Shown one piece after another: positions 36,936 through 47,147 of a stretch of DNA of 64,000 bases (positions are counted from its first letter, which is position 1; each line of letters begins with the position of its first letter). The stretch is taken from contig CADDZE010000004.1 of NCBI GenBank assembly GCA_902812465.1, positions 1 through 64,000 of the forward strand. Reading direction: 5' to 3'. The notes below the pieces were generated by a model that saw only the letters and a list, made by a program, of their open reading frames with translations, ran no database searches and was not told the origin of the DNA. This DNA is from Acidobacteriota bacterium. GTDB lineage: Bacteria > Acidobacteriota > Terriglobia > UBA7540. Both the position numbers and the translations under genes were made by a program.

Positions 36936-38303
36936 TCATACTGCGACGAACGGCGTGGAAGCCACAAACAAGAAGAGGGCAAGGACAGGTGAGGTTCCGA
37001 AGTTGTACTCGAAAAACCCTTCCACGAGGATAGAGAGCCATCCGGCAAGAGCCGCATCGGCGACCCAGCCGAGAGCGGCTGAGGGGTTACGCTCCTTGCG
37101 GATGTGCCATCCCAGCGCTCCCATCAACCACAGCCAGGCCCCCAGGGCTGGCAATCCGCGTTCCGCGCCAAGCTGGAGGTAATCGTTATGCAAATGCCCA
37201 TGATAGCCCGCCATGGGCAATTGACCGAGTGGCAGGTAGTCAGCATAGACTTCGGGGATGTTGTCAGGACCAACGCCGAGCCAAGGGTGGTGCTTGATCA
37301 TGTTGACGCCCACGCGCCACATCTCAAAGCGGATGCTGATGCTGGGGTCCCGAGCGGGATGCAGGACGCTGCGGAGGCGCTGGCGCAACAGCCCCGGAGC
37401 GCCCGCTACGAGGATCACCACCAGGATGGGTAGCGCCCAAAGCCACCGTCGGCGATGCCGCCACATAATGTAGAGGACGCCGGCGGCACACCCCAACCAC
37501 ACACCGCGTGTGAAATTCAAGACCAAGGAGGTCGCGACCAGGCAGAAGGCTACCCACCAGGCCAGGGCGTGGCTGCCTTGGGAAGCTTCAGCCGGGTGCG
37601 TCCTGGCCAGCGCTAGCGGTGAACCGCGCGTGCCTGGCGGAAATTTTGCGAGCAAGCACGCACTCATGGCTAGGAAGATCAGCATCTGTTGGCCACCGAA
37701 GTTCATCCAGTGGCCCATGAAGCCGTGAATGCGTTCGTTCGTCATATAGAAATAGACTTCGCCCGGATGATGCGCGCGGACGTCCAGGTATTGCCGGACG
37801 AACTGCACCACTCCCACCACTGCCGCAAGGGCGGCTTCAGCGAACAACGCCGCATAAAGAAACGCGAGGTGCCTTCCCCGGCGCACCAGGCTCGGTGTCA
37901 GCGCTAGGATGATGAACAGGATCAGCTTGCGGATGGCATGCCAGCCGATCCAGCGGTCCGTCGCCCCGAGGTCCGAAAGCAGCGTGGCCAGGCAGAAAAG
38001 GACGAGGGGAAGCTTGATGGGTGGAAAAACCAGCGTCGCCTGCTCCCGCAGCCACGCTCCACCGTAGACCAACAGAGCGGCAATGAGGAAACCCTCGGAG
38101 GCGGCCGTAGAAAACAGGACGGTCAGGACGGAGAGGCTAAAGAAGACTGAGGCCGTGCGCGCCAGAGGGGTTGGCGGCAACTCGGCCTTCGCCACAGCGG
38201 CGAAGTCAGCGAAGCGGCCCACGCCAGTGCCTGCCTTGTGTAAGAAGGAGGCGGCTAGCCCGCGCGCTGCCCCTGAATAGCCGGCCGCGATTGAAGATAT
38301 CAC
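36936..38303 (-). CDS. O-antigen ligase-like membrane protein (Wzy/WaaL superfamily), second copy
   Basis: 455 residues from GTG 38303. At least ten hydrophobic helices. The large periplasmic loop has the superfamily hallmarks: MWRVGVNMIKHHPWLGVGPD (His/Gly-Pro) followed by YHGHLHNDYLQLGAERGLPA, the conserved H-x-H-N-x-(Y/F)-x-x motif of the O-antigen ligase domain. Expected to join lipid-linked glycan to an acceptor or to polymerise it at the outer face of the inner membrane. Its neighbour 322 bases upstream encodes a polyprenyl-phosphate sugar transferase, so the pair may start and finish one glycan pathway, separate from or shared with the 3-18 kb cluster. Confidence 0.88.
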   Translation of the reverse strand: MISSIAAGYSGAARGLAASFLHKAGTGVGRFADFAAVAKAELPPTPLARTASVFFSLSVLTVLFSTAASEGFLIAALLVYGGAWLREQATLVFPPIKLPLVLFCLATLLSDLGATDRWIGWHAIRKLILFIILALTPSLVRRGRHLAFLYAALFAEAALAAVVGVVQFVRQYLDVRAHHPGEVYFYMTNERIHGFMGHWMNFGGQQMLIFLAMSACLLAKFPPGTRGSPLALARTHPAEASQGSHALAWWVAFCLVATSLVLNFTRGVWLGCAAGVLYIMWRHRRRWLWALPILVVILVAGAPGLLRQRLRSVLHPARDPSISIRFEMWRVGVNMIKHHPWLGVGPDNIPEVYADYLPLGQLPMAGYHGHLHNDYLQLGAERGLPALGAWLWLMGALGWHIRKERNPSAALGWVADAALAGWLSILVEGFFEYNFGTSPVLALFLFVASTPFVAV

Positions 38304-38624
38304 GCCAGAGCAAGAATCGCGGGACCGCAGCCGTCACGATCACCTTGCCATTGTATTCCAGCTGTTCCAGCGCCCAGCCCGGTTCCCGTGGAAGAAGGCC
38401 GCCAGCGCCGGCGTGATGTCACCGGCAGGATAGGCCCGGAGGTCCTACAGGAGCTGCCATAGAAACCTGTCCGCGGCCGAAGACGTCCCGCGCGACTGAC
38501 AGAAGGGCGCCATAATTCCCCTCCCAGACCGACCTCGCGGCCACCGGCACGCGGCGGCGCCACGCCGCTCCCGTCGCCCGCATCCGGCAGGCGCCGGGCA
38601 GGGTGGAAACAACATTCCGACGAT
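38285..38624 (-). pseudogene. Unrecognised coding remnant between sugar transferase and O-antigen ligase genes
   Basis: On the minus strand a coding-like track can be followed with two frame changes: RVPVAARSVWEGNYGALLSV then DLRAYPAGDITPALAAFFHG, then PGWALEQLEYNGKVIVTAAV and PRFLLWRDIFNRGRLFRG. The pieces are adjacent and in order, which suggests a broken gene lying directly after the sugar transferase stop. No family was recognised. It may also be chance, since GC-rich DNA yields long open frames. Confidence 0.35.
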
Positions 38625-40010
38625 CTAGCGCCCGCCACGCCCGAGAATCAGCGTTTTAAGCGTTCGGAAGATGATGAGCAAGTCGAGGCCAAGGGACATA
38701 TGTTTGATGTAGTAAAGGTCGTAGGCCAGCTTGTCGGCGTTGTCCTCGATCGTGGCACAGTAACCGCGATTGATCTGGGCCCAGCCGGTGGCGCCGGGCT
38801 TCACGCTCCAGCGCTGCCGGTAGAAGGGGATCTTCTCCGCGCACTCCTGCTCCTGGCTCGGTACAAAGGGGCGCGGGCCGACAAAATGCATGTCCCCCCG
38901 CAGGATGTTGTAAAGCTGAGGTAATTCATCCAGGCGAGTGCGCCGCAGCCAGCGGCCTACCCTGGTGAAGCGCTCGTCATCCGGGCGGGCAGGTCGAAAA
39001 TCTCCGTTGGCATCCGCACCCGCCTTCATAGTCCGGAACTTGTTGAGCATGAAGATGCGCCCCCCTTGGCCCACCCGCTGCTGCCGATAGATGATCGGGC
39101 CTTTCGAATCGAGCCGCACGGCGATGGCGATCACCACAAAGAGAGGAGCGGTAAGAATGAGCGCCGCGAGGGATAGGAGAAGAGAAAAGATCCGCTTCTG
39201 GGTCCGTCTGAGGTATGACACCTGGAAGCCAGGCGAAAAGAGAAGCCAGCTCAACCGCAAGGAGTCGAGCGCCACCTTTCCCGTCAGGGCCTCGTAGACG
39301 TCGGCACCATCCTGCACCCGGACACCGCGCGCCTTGAGGTCGAGCAGCAGTTCGACCGGAAGCCGACCGCGACGTTCGCCCAGAGTAATAATAACCTGCG
39401 CGACTCGTTCGCGCTGTAAAACGTCGGCGAGGCTTTCTAGCCCTCCCAAACAAGGCAGTCCATTGAGGCTATTGCTATCGGCGGGTGCTCCCAGGTATCC
39501 AACCAGTTTTACACCCCACTCAGAGCGTTGCTGGATCTCGGAAGCTAAGGTCTTGGCGAGCGGGCCGCTGCCAAATAGGACCGAGCGCACGGCAAAACGG
39601 TTGGAGGCGTTGAGGACCAGAAAAAGCTTTCGCCAAAGACCCAGCAGAAGGGCTGCCAGCCCCAAGGCAACGAGAAAGAGGCCCAGTTCCAGGCGGCTTT
39701 GCGGAGCAAAATAATAGATTGCCGCCATAATGACGCAGCCCGTGCCAAGCACCTGGATGAGTCGCGTGACAATCTCGCGCGGGCTGGTCAGAATGAAGGA
39801 GTCGTAGAGGTCGTAATAATACATGCAAAGCAGGAAGACACCTCCTGCGATAGCGATGCGGTACCATCCCGCCTGGCCGAACATGCCACTTGAAGTGGAA
39901 CCAAAGCGGATCAGCCCAGCCGCCAGGAAAGACGCGCAGAGGATTAGCGTCTCCCCTGCCAGGAGGATAAGCGTGCGGACAGGATAGTAAACGTTAAAAA
40001 GGCGGACCAC
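38625..40010 (-). CDS. Polyprenyl glycosylphosphotransferase (TIGR03013-type EPS sugar transferase)
   Basis: 461 residues. Transfers a sugar-1-phosphate from a UDP-sugar to undecaprenyl phosphate, the first committed step of EPS repeat-unit assembly. The N-terminus (MVRLFNVYYPVRTLILLAGE) and four membrane helices in the first 115 residues match the TIGR03013 group described with PEP-CTERM/EPS systems. A CoA-binding-like domain follows (VRSVLFGSGPLAKTLASEI), a fifth helix near residue 285, and the catalytic bacterial sugar transferase domain: FMLNKFRTMKAGADANGD, LRRTRLDELPQLYNILRGDM, FVGPRPFVPSQ. No PEP-CTERM sorting genes are in the window. Confidence 0.93.
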   Translation of the reverse strand: MVRLFNVYYPVRTLILLAGETLILCASFLAAGLIRFGSTSSGMFGQAGWYRIAIAGGVFLLCMYYYDLYDSFILTSPREIVTRLIQVLGTGCVIMAAIYYFAPQSRLELGLFLVALGLAALLLGLWRKLFLVLNASNRFAVRSVLFGSGPLAKTLASEIQQRSEWGVKLVGYLGAPADSNSLNGLPCLGGLESLADVLQRERVAQVIITLGERRGRLPVELLLDLKARGVRVQDGADVYEALTGKVALDSLRLSWLLFSPGFQVSYLRRTQKRIFSLLLSLAALILTAPLFVVIAIAVRLDSKGPIIYRQQRVGQGGRIFMLNKFRTMKAGADANGDFRPARPDDERFTRVGRWLRRTRLDELPQLYNILRGDMHFVGPRPFVPSQEQECAEKIPFYRQRWSVKPGATGWAQINRGYCATIEDNADKLAYDLYYIKHMSLGLDLLIIFRTLKTLILGRGGR

Positions 40011-40324
40011 CGCGTCTTGCTCTCACTCGCTTTCGCCCGCCGCCGTCCCCGACCACCTCTCACTGAGTAGGCGAGCTTAAGATGCGCAAAGCCTCATACG
40101 GACATCGCCACCGGGCGTCTGCGGTCCGCCCGGGCCCAGAGAGATGTCGATGTACCGATCACTGCTTTTACCACAGCTCGCGCGGGAAGAGCAAGGAACC
40201 CCCGTCTCTCGTCTGTCCCGCCGTTACCAAAACCCGGCTGTTTGCGCCGCTGATTCTCACTGACGTTTCGCTTGGAACCGACCCCATTGTCTCCTTAGGA
40301 AAAAGGCGTTGGCCAGCTATGCAT
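40011..40324. other. 314-base gap between the hybrid kinase stop and the sugar transferase start
   Basis: Probably holds the promoter of the minus-strand sugar transferase/ligase block. I looked for a sigma-54 type -24/-12 element, as known for some TIGR03013-linked EPS loci, and did not see one. No gene recognised. Confidence 0.5.
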
Positions 40325-43300
40325 TTACCCGCTTCGTTCGGCGTTCAGAAGGCAGGCCTCGAGCGTCTCCAACAGTTCTCGTGCGTTAATGGGCTTCGAG
40401 ACATAGCCGTCCATGCCGGCGGCCAGGCATTGTTCCCGGACGCCCGCGATGGCGTGGGCGGTGAGAGCTATGATTGGTATGCGTCCGCCATTCTTGGCCT
40501 CGCGCTCCCGAATCGCCTTGGTTGCCTGGTAGCCGTCCATTTCCGGCATCTCCAGGTCCATTAGGATGGCGTCTGGCGTCTGGCTTTGGACGGCTTCGAG
40601 AGCTTCCAGTCCGTTGCGCGCCCAAATCACCCTGTAACCGCCACCTTCCAGCAGACGCGCCGCGTACTTTTGATTTACGGGGTTGTCTTCGACCAGCAGA
40701 ACACACCCTGGTCTGCTCACTTTGGCCTCGCGGAGTGAGTGGCGGGTTATCACGTGCTGAGGCTGCTCGAGCGGTAGGGTTCCTACAACTTGCAGGATGG
40801 CCGCGCGCAGTTCGCTCCTACGAACGGGTTTCATGAGGTAGGCGGCCACGCCGAGTTCCCGGCAGCGTGCGGCGTCGCCGCGCTGGCCGGCCGACGTCAG
40901 CATGATCACGGGGGAGTGCGACAATTCCGGGCTGCGGCGCAGGTCTTCCACGAACTCGAAGCCATTCATCCCGGGCATGTGGGCGTCGGCGACAATGAGG
41001 TCCACAGGCTCACCGCTGTCCCTGGCCTGACGCAGGTAATTCAGGGCTCGCCCGCCGCTCTCTACCGCGATAACTTTCATACCCAGTTGCTCCAGCAAGC
41101 CTACCAAGCTGCGGCGGCTGATGGCATTGTCGTCGATCAGCAAGGCCCGGCGGTTCACGAGGCTGGTGGTTTGGTGGGCCGCGGCGGGAGCCGGCGCTGC
41201 CGCCCGGCTAAAGGGCACCGTAAAATGGAACGTACTGCCCTGCCCGACCTGGCTTTCGACCCAGATACGGCCCTGCATCATCTGCACGAGACGTGATGAG
41301 ATCGAAAGCCCCAGACCCGTCCCGCCGTACTTCCGCGTGGCCGAGCTGTCCACTTGGGTGAAGGCATCGAAGATCATCCCCTGTTTCTCGGGCGCGATTC
41401 CAATACCGGTGTCGGATACTGCAAAGTGCAGCGTCGCGCCCTCGCCTTGGGTTGAGTCGACGCTTACGCGCAGCACCACCTCGCCCCGTTCCGTGAACTT
41501 TACCGCGTTGCCTAGCAAGTTCACGATGACTTGGCGGAGGCGAGTAGGATCGCCCGACACCATTTCCGGAACACTCGCTTCTACCTCACAAATCAGCTCG
41601 AGCCCCTTCTCTTCGGCCCTTTGAGCAAAGTGGCGAACCGTTTCCTCCAGGCTGTCGCGGAGATTGAACGGCACACTGTCGAGGTCTAGGAGGCCTGATT
41701 CAACCTTGGAGAAGTCTAGGATGTCATTGATGATCGTGAGCAAGTCATCCGCCGACGTCTTGACCAGCTCAAGGTATTCTCGCTGCTCGTCTGTCAGCTC
41801 AGTTTCCAGCGCCAACTGGGTCATCCCCAGGATTCCGTTCATCGGCGTCCGAATCTCGTGGCTGACGTTGGCCAGAAACTCGCTCTTGGCGCGATTGGCC
41901 GCCTCGGCTGCTTCCTTGGCCTTCGTAAGTTCCTTCATGGCCAGCGTCAGGTCTGCCGTCCGCTCTTCGACGCGCCGTTCCAGCTCGTCGCGGGATTTGC
42001 GGATGGCCTCTTCGGCTTCCTTGCGCGCCGTGATGTCCTCCGCGATTCCCACTGTCCGACATATCTGCCCCTTCTCGTCGCGAACGGGGAACGAACGATC
42101 CCAGATCCACCGAGTGGATCCGTCGGGACGAACGATGCGATACTCCCTCTCCGATGCCAAACCTTGGGCTTGCTCCTGCATCATGGCCTCGGGAATCTCA
42201 CGATCGTCCGGATGCACGCACCGGGCCCAGGCATAGCGATCGTTGTAGAGGCTCTCACAGGGACGTCCCCAAATCTCGTCGTACGCCGGACTGACGTAGA
42301 GCAGCCGCCCGCCCGCCCCATCGGCCATCCAGAAGACCTCGCGAATGTTCTCTGCAAGCTGCCGGAACTGCTCCTCGCTCTCACGGAGCTTGATTTCGGC
42401 ACGCTTGCGTTGCTCGATCTCCTCGCGCAGGGCGCGAGTCCGCTCGTCCACCAGTTCCATGAGCTCTTTCTGCCGGGTTCGGAGCTGCCTCACCCGCAGC
42501 CGGTAGGCTCCGCAAGCGGTCAGAAGGCCTAGCGCGCCGCAGAGTCCGTAGAAGACACGAGTCTGGTAGAAGTGCGGCTCAAGGGTCAGCTCCAGGAGGG
42601 CGCCAGACTCGTTCCACACACCGTCGCCGTTCGCGGCTATCACGTGGAATCGATAACGACCCGGGGGAATGTTCGTGTAATAGGCTACGCGGCGCGGCCC
42701 AGCGTCGATCCAGTCCTGGTCGAACCCCTCGAGCCGGTACTTGAATGTGACGCGCTCGGGAGCAAGCAAGGTGGGGGCTGTGAAGTGAAACTCCAGCCGC
42801 CCACTTCCAGGAGGGACGCGTACTGCTCCTTCCGGGCTGAGCAGCTTTCGGTCAGCCAGCGCGTCTTCGATCACGACCGGGGGTGGCAGGAAATTCTTAT
42901 GCAGCTTTGCGGGGTTGACCGTTGCCAGCCCCCTTTGGGTAGGGAAGCAGAGCGTTCCATCGGCCCGCCTCCAGCCCGCTGGTTGAAATCCGCCGTTGCA
43001 CTCCTGGCTTTTCATCCCGTCCAACGTGCCATAAACCGTACAGGCCACACGGTTGGCTCTGCCTTCGGCAAACTCGTCGAGCTGGGCCTTCGCGACCGTG
43101 AAAATGCCCCGGTTGCAGCTCATCCACAGCTTGCCGTGGCCATCGTCTAAGATGGCGAACACCTTGTCATCGTAGAGGCCGTCGGGGGTGCCGAAATTAG
43201 TGCACCTTCCGTCCCGAAAGCGGCATAAACCTCCGCCGTTCGTGCCTAGCCAGAGTGTGCCGTCAGGCTCCCCCTCGATCGCCCAGACTACGTCATTCGG

Positions 43301-44887
43301 CAGACCGTCACGCGTGGTGTAAGCGGTAAACTTCCCGTCCTGGCACCGGTTTAGTCCTCCCCCGCCGGTGCCAATCCACAGAGTCCCCCGCGTATCTTCG
43401 TAGAGCGCAAGCACAAAATCGTTGGAAAGGCCGTCCTTCGAAGTGTATGTGGTGAACTTATGTCCATCGAACCGGCTCAGTCCGCCGCGCGTGCCGACCC
43501 ATAGGCGGCCCTTGTGGTCGACATAGGAACAAAGAACAATGTTGCTGGCGAGGCCCTGTTTCTCCGTGTAGAGGGTAAAGCGCCCATTGTGAAGCCGGTC
43601 CAGCCCCTTGCGGGTGCCCACCCAAAGGTCGCCCGCCGGGTCTTGCGCGATAGTTAGAACCAGACTGTCAGCCAGCCCGTCCTTCGTCGTGAAAGCATGA
43701 AAACGACCGTGCTGGAAATAATTCAGCCCGCCGGCCTTGGTCCCAACCCATAAGTTGTGGTCGCGATCTTCCAAGACGGGAAGAACCACATCGTCAGATA
43801 GACCTTCCTGGCGGGTATAGGTGGTGAATTCCGCATCCTTGAGCCGGCTGAGTCCTCCCCCGCCCATGCCGACCCAAAGGCTTCCCTCGCGATCCTCGAG
43901 AACTGCCCATACGTCCGCTGAGAAACCGTCCTTGGGCGTGAATGTACTCAGCTTGCCCGAGCGCCACCGCGCAAGTCCATCGCTGGTACCGATCCAAAGG
44001 GTGCCAGTGCGGTCAGCGTACAGGGACCAAACGTTATTGCTGGGTAGTCCGTTGCGAGCCGTCAGGTTAGTGAATCGGCCGTCACGATAGGCACTTAAGC
44101 CTCCGCCCTCCGTGCCAATCCACAGTGTGCCTTGCTGGTCGAATGCCAGTGACCTAACGTAGTTCGCCGACAGGCCATCCCCTTTTCGGTAGACCGTTAT
44201 TTTGCCGTTCTTTAGGTGGTCAAGTCCGTCGCGAGTTCCGATCCACATGCTGTCGTCGGGGCCCTCTCGAACGGCGAATACTGAATCATTGGAAAGGCCC
44301 CCTTGCGCCGTCGAGTAGACGGTGAACCTGCCGTTTTCCAGCCTGTCTAGACCCCCTCCGTCGGTGCCGATCCAGAGACGGCCGGAGCGATCCTGGCACA
44401 GACTCAAAACCACGTTGCTGGACAACCCCTGCGAGGTGGTGTACGTGTCGAATCGTCCCCGATGCAACCTAGTCAGCCCGGCGTTCGTGCCGATCCACAA
44501 GGTGCCGTCGGGCTCAGCCAGCAAAGCGGTCACGGTGTTGCTTCTCAGCGCCGGCGTATTGCCTTTGTCGAAGACGGCAAAGCGGATTCCGTCAAAGCGG
44601 GCGAGGCCTTCTTCCGTGCCCAGCCAAAGATAACCGTCACTAGTCTGAGCCAGCGCTAGTACCGTGTTCTGTGGTAAGCCTCGGTCTGTCAGCCAGACGT
44701 CGCGCGTATATTGGGCGAGAGCTTTGGTTGGATCCAGGCTGGCCGCAGGTCGAGCAGGAAGCAGGGAAAGAACGCACAGCGAGAGAGGCGTTACGCCACG
44801 GTGGCGACGCCATGCTGTTCTACGTCTTGTCGGCACCTGCGTATCGCTCCGGTCAGTTCTTGGGGTTGGACGGGCTCGGCAGACCAT
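40325..44887 (-). CDS. Hybrid sensor histidine kinase with two-component propeller sensor and two receiver domains
   Basis: About 1520 residues from ATG 44887; GTG 44836 is attractive because it places an Arg-rich leader before the hydrophobic [16 protein letters not shown] signal. The periplasmic part (to about residue 690) is a series of Reg_prop repeats of the pattern 'LWIGTxxGGLxR' forming propellers, then a Y_Y_Y domain ([17 protein letters not shown]). One membrane helix is near residue 785 ([18 protein letters not shown]), followed by PAS, HisKA ([16 protein letters not shown], His near 1010), HATPase ([18 protein letters not shown]), and two receivers with phospho-Asp in [13 protein letters not shown] and [13 protein letters not shown]. 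Such one-protein phosphorelays usually sense polysaccharides or their breakdown products; the adjacent EPS genes fit but do not prove this. Confidence 0.94.
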   Translation of the reverse strand: MVCRARPTPRTDRSDTQVPTRRRTAWRRHRGVTPLSLCVLSLLPARPAASLDPTKALAQYTRDVWLTDRGLPQNTVLALAQTSDGYLWLGTEEGLARFDGIRFAVFDKGNTPALRSNTVTALLAEPDGTLWIGTNAGLTRLHRGRFDTYTTSQGLSSNVVLSLCQDRSGRLWIGTDGGGLDRLENGRFTVYSTAQGGLSNDSVFAVREGPDDSMWIGTRDGLDHLKNGKITVYRKGDGLSANYVRSLAFDQQGTLWIGTEGGGLSAYRDGRFTNLTARNGLPSNNVWSLYADRTGTLWIGTSDGLARWRSGKLSTFTPKDGFSADVWAVLEDREGSLWVGMGGGGLSRLKDAEFTTYTRQEGLSDDVVLPVLEDRDHNLWVGTKAGGLNYFQHGRFHAFTTKDGLADSLVLTIAQDPAGDLWVGTRKGLDRLHNGRFTLYTEKQGLASNIVLCSYVDHKGRLWVGTRGGLSRFDGHKFTTYTSKDGLSNDFVLALYEDTRGTLWIGTGGGGLNRCQDGKFTAYTTRDGLPNDVVWAIEGEPDGTLWLGTNGGGLCRFRDGRCTNFGTPDGLYDDKVFAILDDGHGKLWMSCNRGIFTVAKAQLDEFAEGRANRVACTVYGTLDGMKSQECNGGFQPAGWRRADGTLCFPTQRGLATVNPAKLHKNFLPPPVVIEDALADRKLLSPEGAVRVPPGSGRLEFHFTAPTLLAPERVTFKYRLEGFDQDWIDAGPRRVAYYTNIPPGRYRFHVIAANGDGVWNESGALLELTLEPHFYQTRVFYGLCGALGLLTACGAYRLRVRQLRTRQKELMELVDERTRALREEIEQRKRAEIKLRESEEQFRQLAENIREVFWMADGAGGRLLYVSPAYDEIWGRPCESLYNDRYAWARCVHPDDREIPEAMMQEQAQGLASEREYRIVRPDGSTRWIWDRSFPVRDEKGQICRTVGIAEDITARKEAEEAIRKSRDELERRVEERTADLTLAMKELTKAKEAAEAANRAKSEFLANVSHEIRTPMNGILGMTQLALETELTDEQREYLELVKTSADDLLTIINDILDFSKVESGLLDLDSVPFNLRDSLEETVRHFAQRAEEKGLELICEVEASVPEMVSGDPTRLRQVIVNLLGNAVKFTERGEVVLRVSVDSTQGEGATLHFAVSDTGIGIAPEKQGMIFDAFTQVDSSATRKYGGTGLGLSISSRLVQMMQGRIWVESQVGQGSTFHFTVPFSRAAAPAPAAAHQTTSLVNRRALLIDDNAISRRSLVGLLEQLGMKVIAVESGGRALNYLRQARDSGEPVDLIVADAHMPGMNGFEFVEDLRRSPELSHSPVIMLTSAGQRGDAARCRELGVAAYLMKPVRRSELRAAILQVVGTLPLEQPQHVITRHSLREAKVSRPGCVLLVEDNPVNQKYAARLLEGGGYRVIWARNGLEALEAVQSQTPDAILMDLEMPEMDGYQATKAIREREAKNGGRIPIIALTAHAIAGVREQCLAAGMDGYVSKPINARELLETLEACLLNAERSG

Positions 44888-45317
44888 TGTACATATAATA
44901 TAGTATCTAATCAATAACGCGCGTTGGGATCCGAGGGTCTCCTCGCACGAGCCTTCTCCTGGGCTCTTTCAATAATCGTATTCGTTTATCCTAAATATAG
45001 AAATGCGTATTGAAGAGTGCGATCATGCGAACCCCTTTGAGGTTTATGGTCCTGCTCTAACATCCTGCTTTTTTAATAGGATAGATGAGGATCACGCCCC
45101 GCGTAATCTGCTGGGGTTTTTGGAACAGCAGTTGCCGTGTGTCAAACGGGTCTTGTGCTGCTACTGGTGGCGCGAGGCCTGGAAATTAGACCCAACACCC
45201 GACGCTAAGGGGGAACAGAGTTCCCCCTTTTTTTTTCGAGCGTGGTTCTCAGGCTTGCTGAGTTGTTCGCTGGCCCGTGACCAGTCCTGGCCGCAAACCC
45301 GTTTAGGTTCTCTTCCA

Positions 45318-45660
45318 TTAACGAATAGGGAGACGAGGCTCAGCCCTCAGCTCGCCGTCCCTGAAGAAGTCGATTCGGCGGGCGAGAATGCTCGGCAACA
45401 TACGGCACAAAATGCTTCGAACCGGCATCGTAGCGGACAAGCTCCCTGCGATCCTGGTCACCCACAAAAGAAGATTTGATGGCCACGCAATCCGACCAAA
45501 GGGGTGAAGAAGGCCCCGAAACTCGGCCAAGTGTGCAAGAGGGATGGCCTGCTGTTGAGCAGCCTGCGTAAACCCGTCCCCTCGCGCAGAGCCCAGAGCC
45601 CGACAGCACCCTCCTCGAGCGGTAAACGAAGTGCTCCCCATCGGGCGTCCAGACGCCGCA
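45318..45660 (-). pseudogene. Remnant of a PD40/TolB-like beta-propeller protein
   Basis: Pieces of the WD40-like propeller that Acidobacteriota often attach to winged-helix or kinase domains lie in order in different frames: GAVGLWALREGTGLRRLLNS, then KSSFVGDQDRRELVRYDAGS with KHFVPYVAEHS, then ARRIDFFRDGELR. The normal sequence is of the type '...VGDQ-RRELVRYD-RSKQFVPYL-GIS-EG-DFS-DG'. At least two frame changes and missing ends show a decayed gene. This is a memory-based family match and needs a search. Confidence 0.55.
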
Positions 45661-45762
45661 GGATACTCCCCATCAGCCAGGTTTTGGCTGGTTTGGAACC
45701 CGATACCAAGGGTGGACTTAGTGCCATCCGCGGCCGCCTCCCAGAAGGGCAGCGAGGACTAA

Positions 45763-46005
45763 CAATGGCCAAACCAGAAGCCGAGCTGTGCGCTGACCAT
45801 CTCGGGTCAGCTGGTCTGCGCGGTAATCGGCATTAGTGACAGGGCACTGTGGGTTGATCAGTTCAATGGCACTTCCTGGAGCGGGTGGACCAGGCTGGGG
45901 AACACCGCGATCGGCGCTCCCGCTTGCGCGACGCTCGGGACCGGGAAAGTGGTTTGCACTATCGTCGAGGTGAACAACAAGGCCTTGAGCCTCACAGGGC
46001 CCTAG
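45763..46005 (+). pseudogene. C-terminal fragment of a PLL-like/tachylectin-like repeat protein
   Basis: An 80-residue open segment with no start codon, bounded upstream by TAA at 45760-45762 and ending at TAG 46003-46005. It reads KPSCALTISGQLVCAVIGIS, then RALWVDQFNGTSWSGWTRLG, GAPACATLGTGKVVCTIVEV and NNKALSLTGP: one and a half units of a Cys- and Trp-rich beta-propeller repeat seen in bacterial secreted lectin-like proteins. Upstream in other frames a weak further unit can be seen (FGTRYQGWT near 45695). So this is probably the tail of a decayed secreted lectin-like gene. Confidence 0.6.
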
Positions 46006-46112
46006 CCAAAGCCGGCAACGGAGCAAGGGCCAGTCCACAGCGGATTCAGCGTGGAACGATCGGTGACTTCCCGTTTGTGCTCCCCATAAGCTTAATCCGG
46101 CTATTCACGGCA

Positions 46113-47126
46113 TCAACTCGTGGGTGGTCCCAGAATCAGGTTGTCAATCAAACGGGCCGGACCCACGCGGGCGGCTACGAGTGCGACGCAGCCTGCGTCA
46201 AGCCGCGAGACAAACCGCAACTGGGCGTCCGTGAGGGCCACATACTCCGGCTTAACCCTGGGCTCAGCGGCCAGGACTCGTCGCATCTCCTCCCGCACTT
46301 TCGAGGCATCCCTTTCACCGGCGGCAAACAGCTCCTGGGCGTGCGCCAAGCTGCGGTAGAGAGCACAAGCAGCGCGCCGGTCCTCCGGGCCCAAGTAAGC
46401 ATTTCGCGAGCTGAAAGCCAGCCCATCCGGCTCGCGGATGATGGGACAAAGCACCAGCTCCACCGCAAGGTTAAGGTCTTCGACCAGCTTGCGGATGACC
46501 AGAAATTGTTGGAAGTCCTTCTGCCCGAAGTAGGCCACGCTGGGCTGCACTAAGTTGAAAAGCTTCAGGACGACAGTAGCCACCCCCCGGAAATGCCCAG
46601 GACGCGCGGCACCTTCCAGGATCCGGGCCATCCCTCCGGGATCGACGAAGGTCTCGAATCCGGGCGGATACATCTCCTCTGCCTGCGGCGCAAAGACGGC
46701 ATCCACCTTGTAGGGCTTGAGCAGCTCAAGGTCGCGATCGAGGTTCCGCGGGTACTGCGCCAGGTCTTCTCCCGGGCCAAACTGTGTTGGGTTGACGAAG
46801 ATAGATACGACGGTGGCACTACATTCCGCGCGGGCACGCCGCACCAGGCTGAGGTGGCCCTCATGCAACGCGCCCATGGTCGGGACCAGGCCGACCTGGC
46901 GGCCGGATTCCTTAAGCTGCCGCGCCACTCGTCGCATCTCGTTCAAAGAGACAATGAAGCGGGTGGCCTCAGTAGCCGGCCGTTGATCTTCGGCACCTTG
47001 CCCTGTCTGATTGTGGTGAGCTGGCCGTACGTCGCCCGAGTAAGAAAGATTGACCATGCCTGCTTGAACTGCCACAGGACCACCGAGCGCGGCGGCTTTG
47101 CCGCCTGCAAGGCTGGTGCTGAGCAT
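46113..47126 (-). CDS. panC: Pantothenate synthetase
   Basis: Condenses pantoate with beta-alanine using ATP. The recognisable enzyme begins at RFIVSLNEMRRVARQLKESG and has GLVPTMGALHEGHLSLVRRA (HIGH-like nucleotide motif), SIFVNPTQFGPGEDLAQYPR, GVATVVLKLFNLVQPSVAYF, GQKDFQQFLVIRKLVEDLN and LAFSSRNAYLGPEDR. The open frame starts at ATG 47126, giving 337 residues, about 50 more than usual; ATG 47057 is a second candidate, and no start codon lies right at the conserved N-terminus. It follows panB by 21 bases on the same strand, a classic panBC operon. The extension may be untranslated or real. Confidence 0.95.
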   Translation of the reverse strand: MLSTSLAGGKAAALGGPVAVQAGMVNLSYSGDVRPAHHNQTGQGAEDQRPATEATRFIVSLNEMRRVARQLKESGRQVGLVPTMGALHEGHLSLVRRARAECSATVVSIFVNPTQFGPGEDLAQYPRNLDRDLELLKPYKVDAVFAPQAEEMYPPGFETFVDPGGMARILEGAARPGHFRGVATVVLKLFNLVQPSVAYFGQKDFQQFLVIRKLVEDLNLAVELVLCPIIREPDGLAFSSRNAYLGPEDRRAACALYRSLAHAQELFAAGERDASKVREEMRRVLAAEPRVKPEYVALTDAQLRFVSRLDAGCVALVAARVGPARLIDNLILGPPTS

Positions 47127-47147
47127 GGCAACAGCACCCTACCAGTC

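Noticed and set aside
40011-40324. Sigma-54 type promoter ahead of the EPS sugar transferase
   Set aside because: No GG-N10-GC type -24/-12 pair could be placed on the minus strand.
45003-45479. 158-residue plus-strand open frame right of the hybrid kinase gene
   Set aside because: No family resemblance, no plausible start site, and its second half overlaps the propeller remnant on the other strand.
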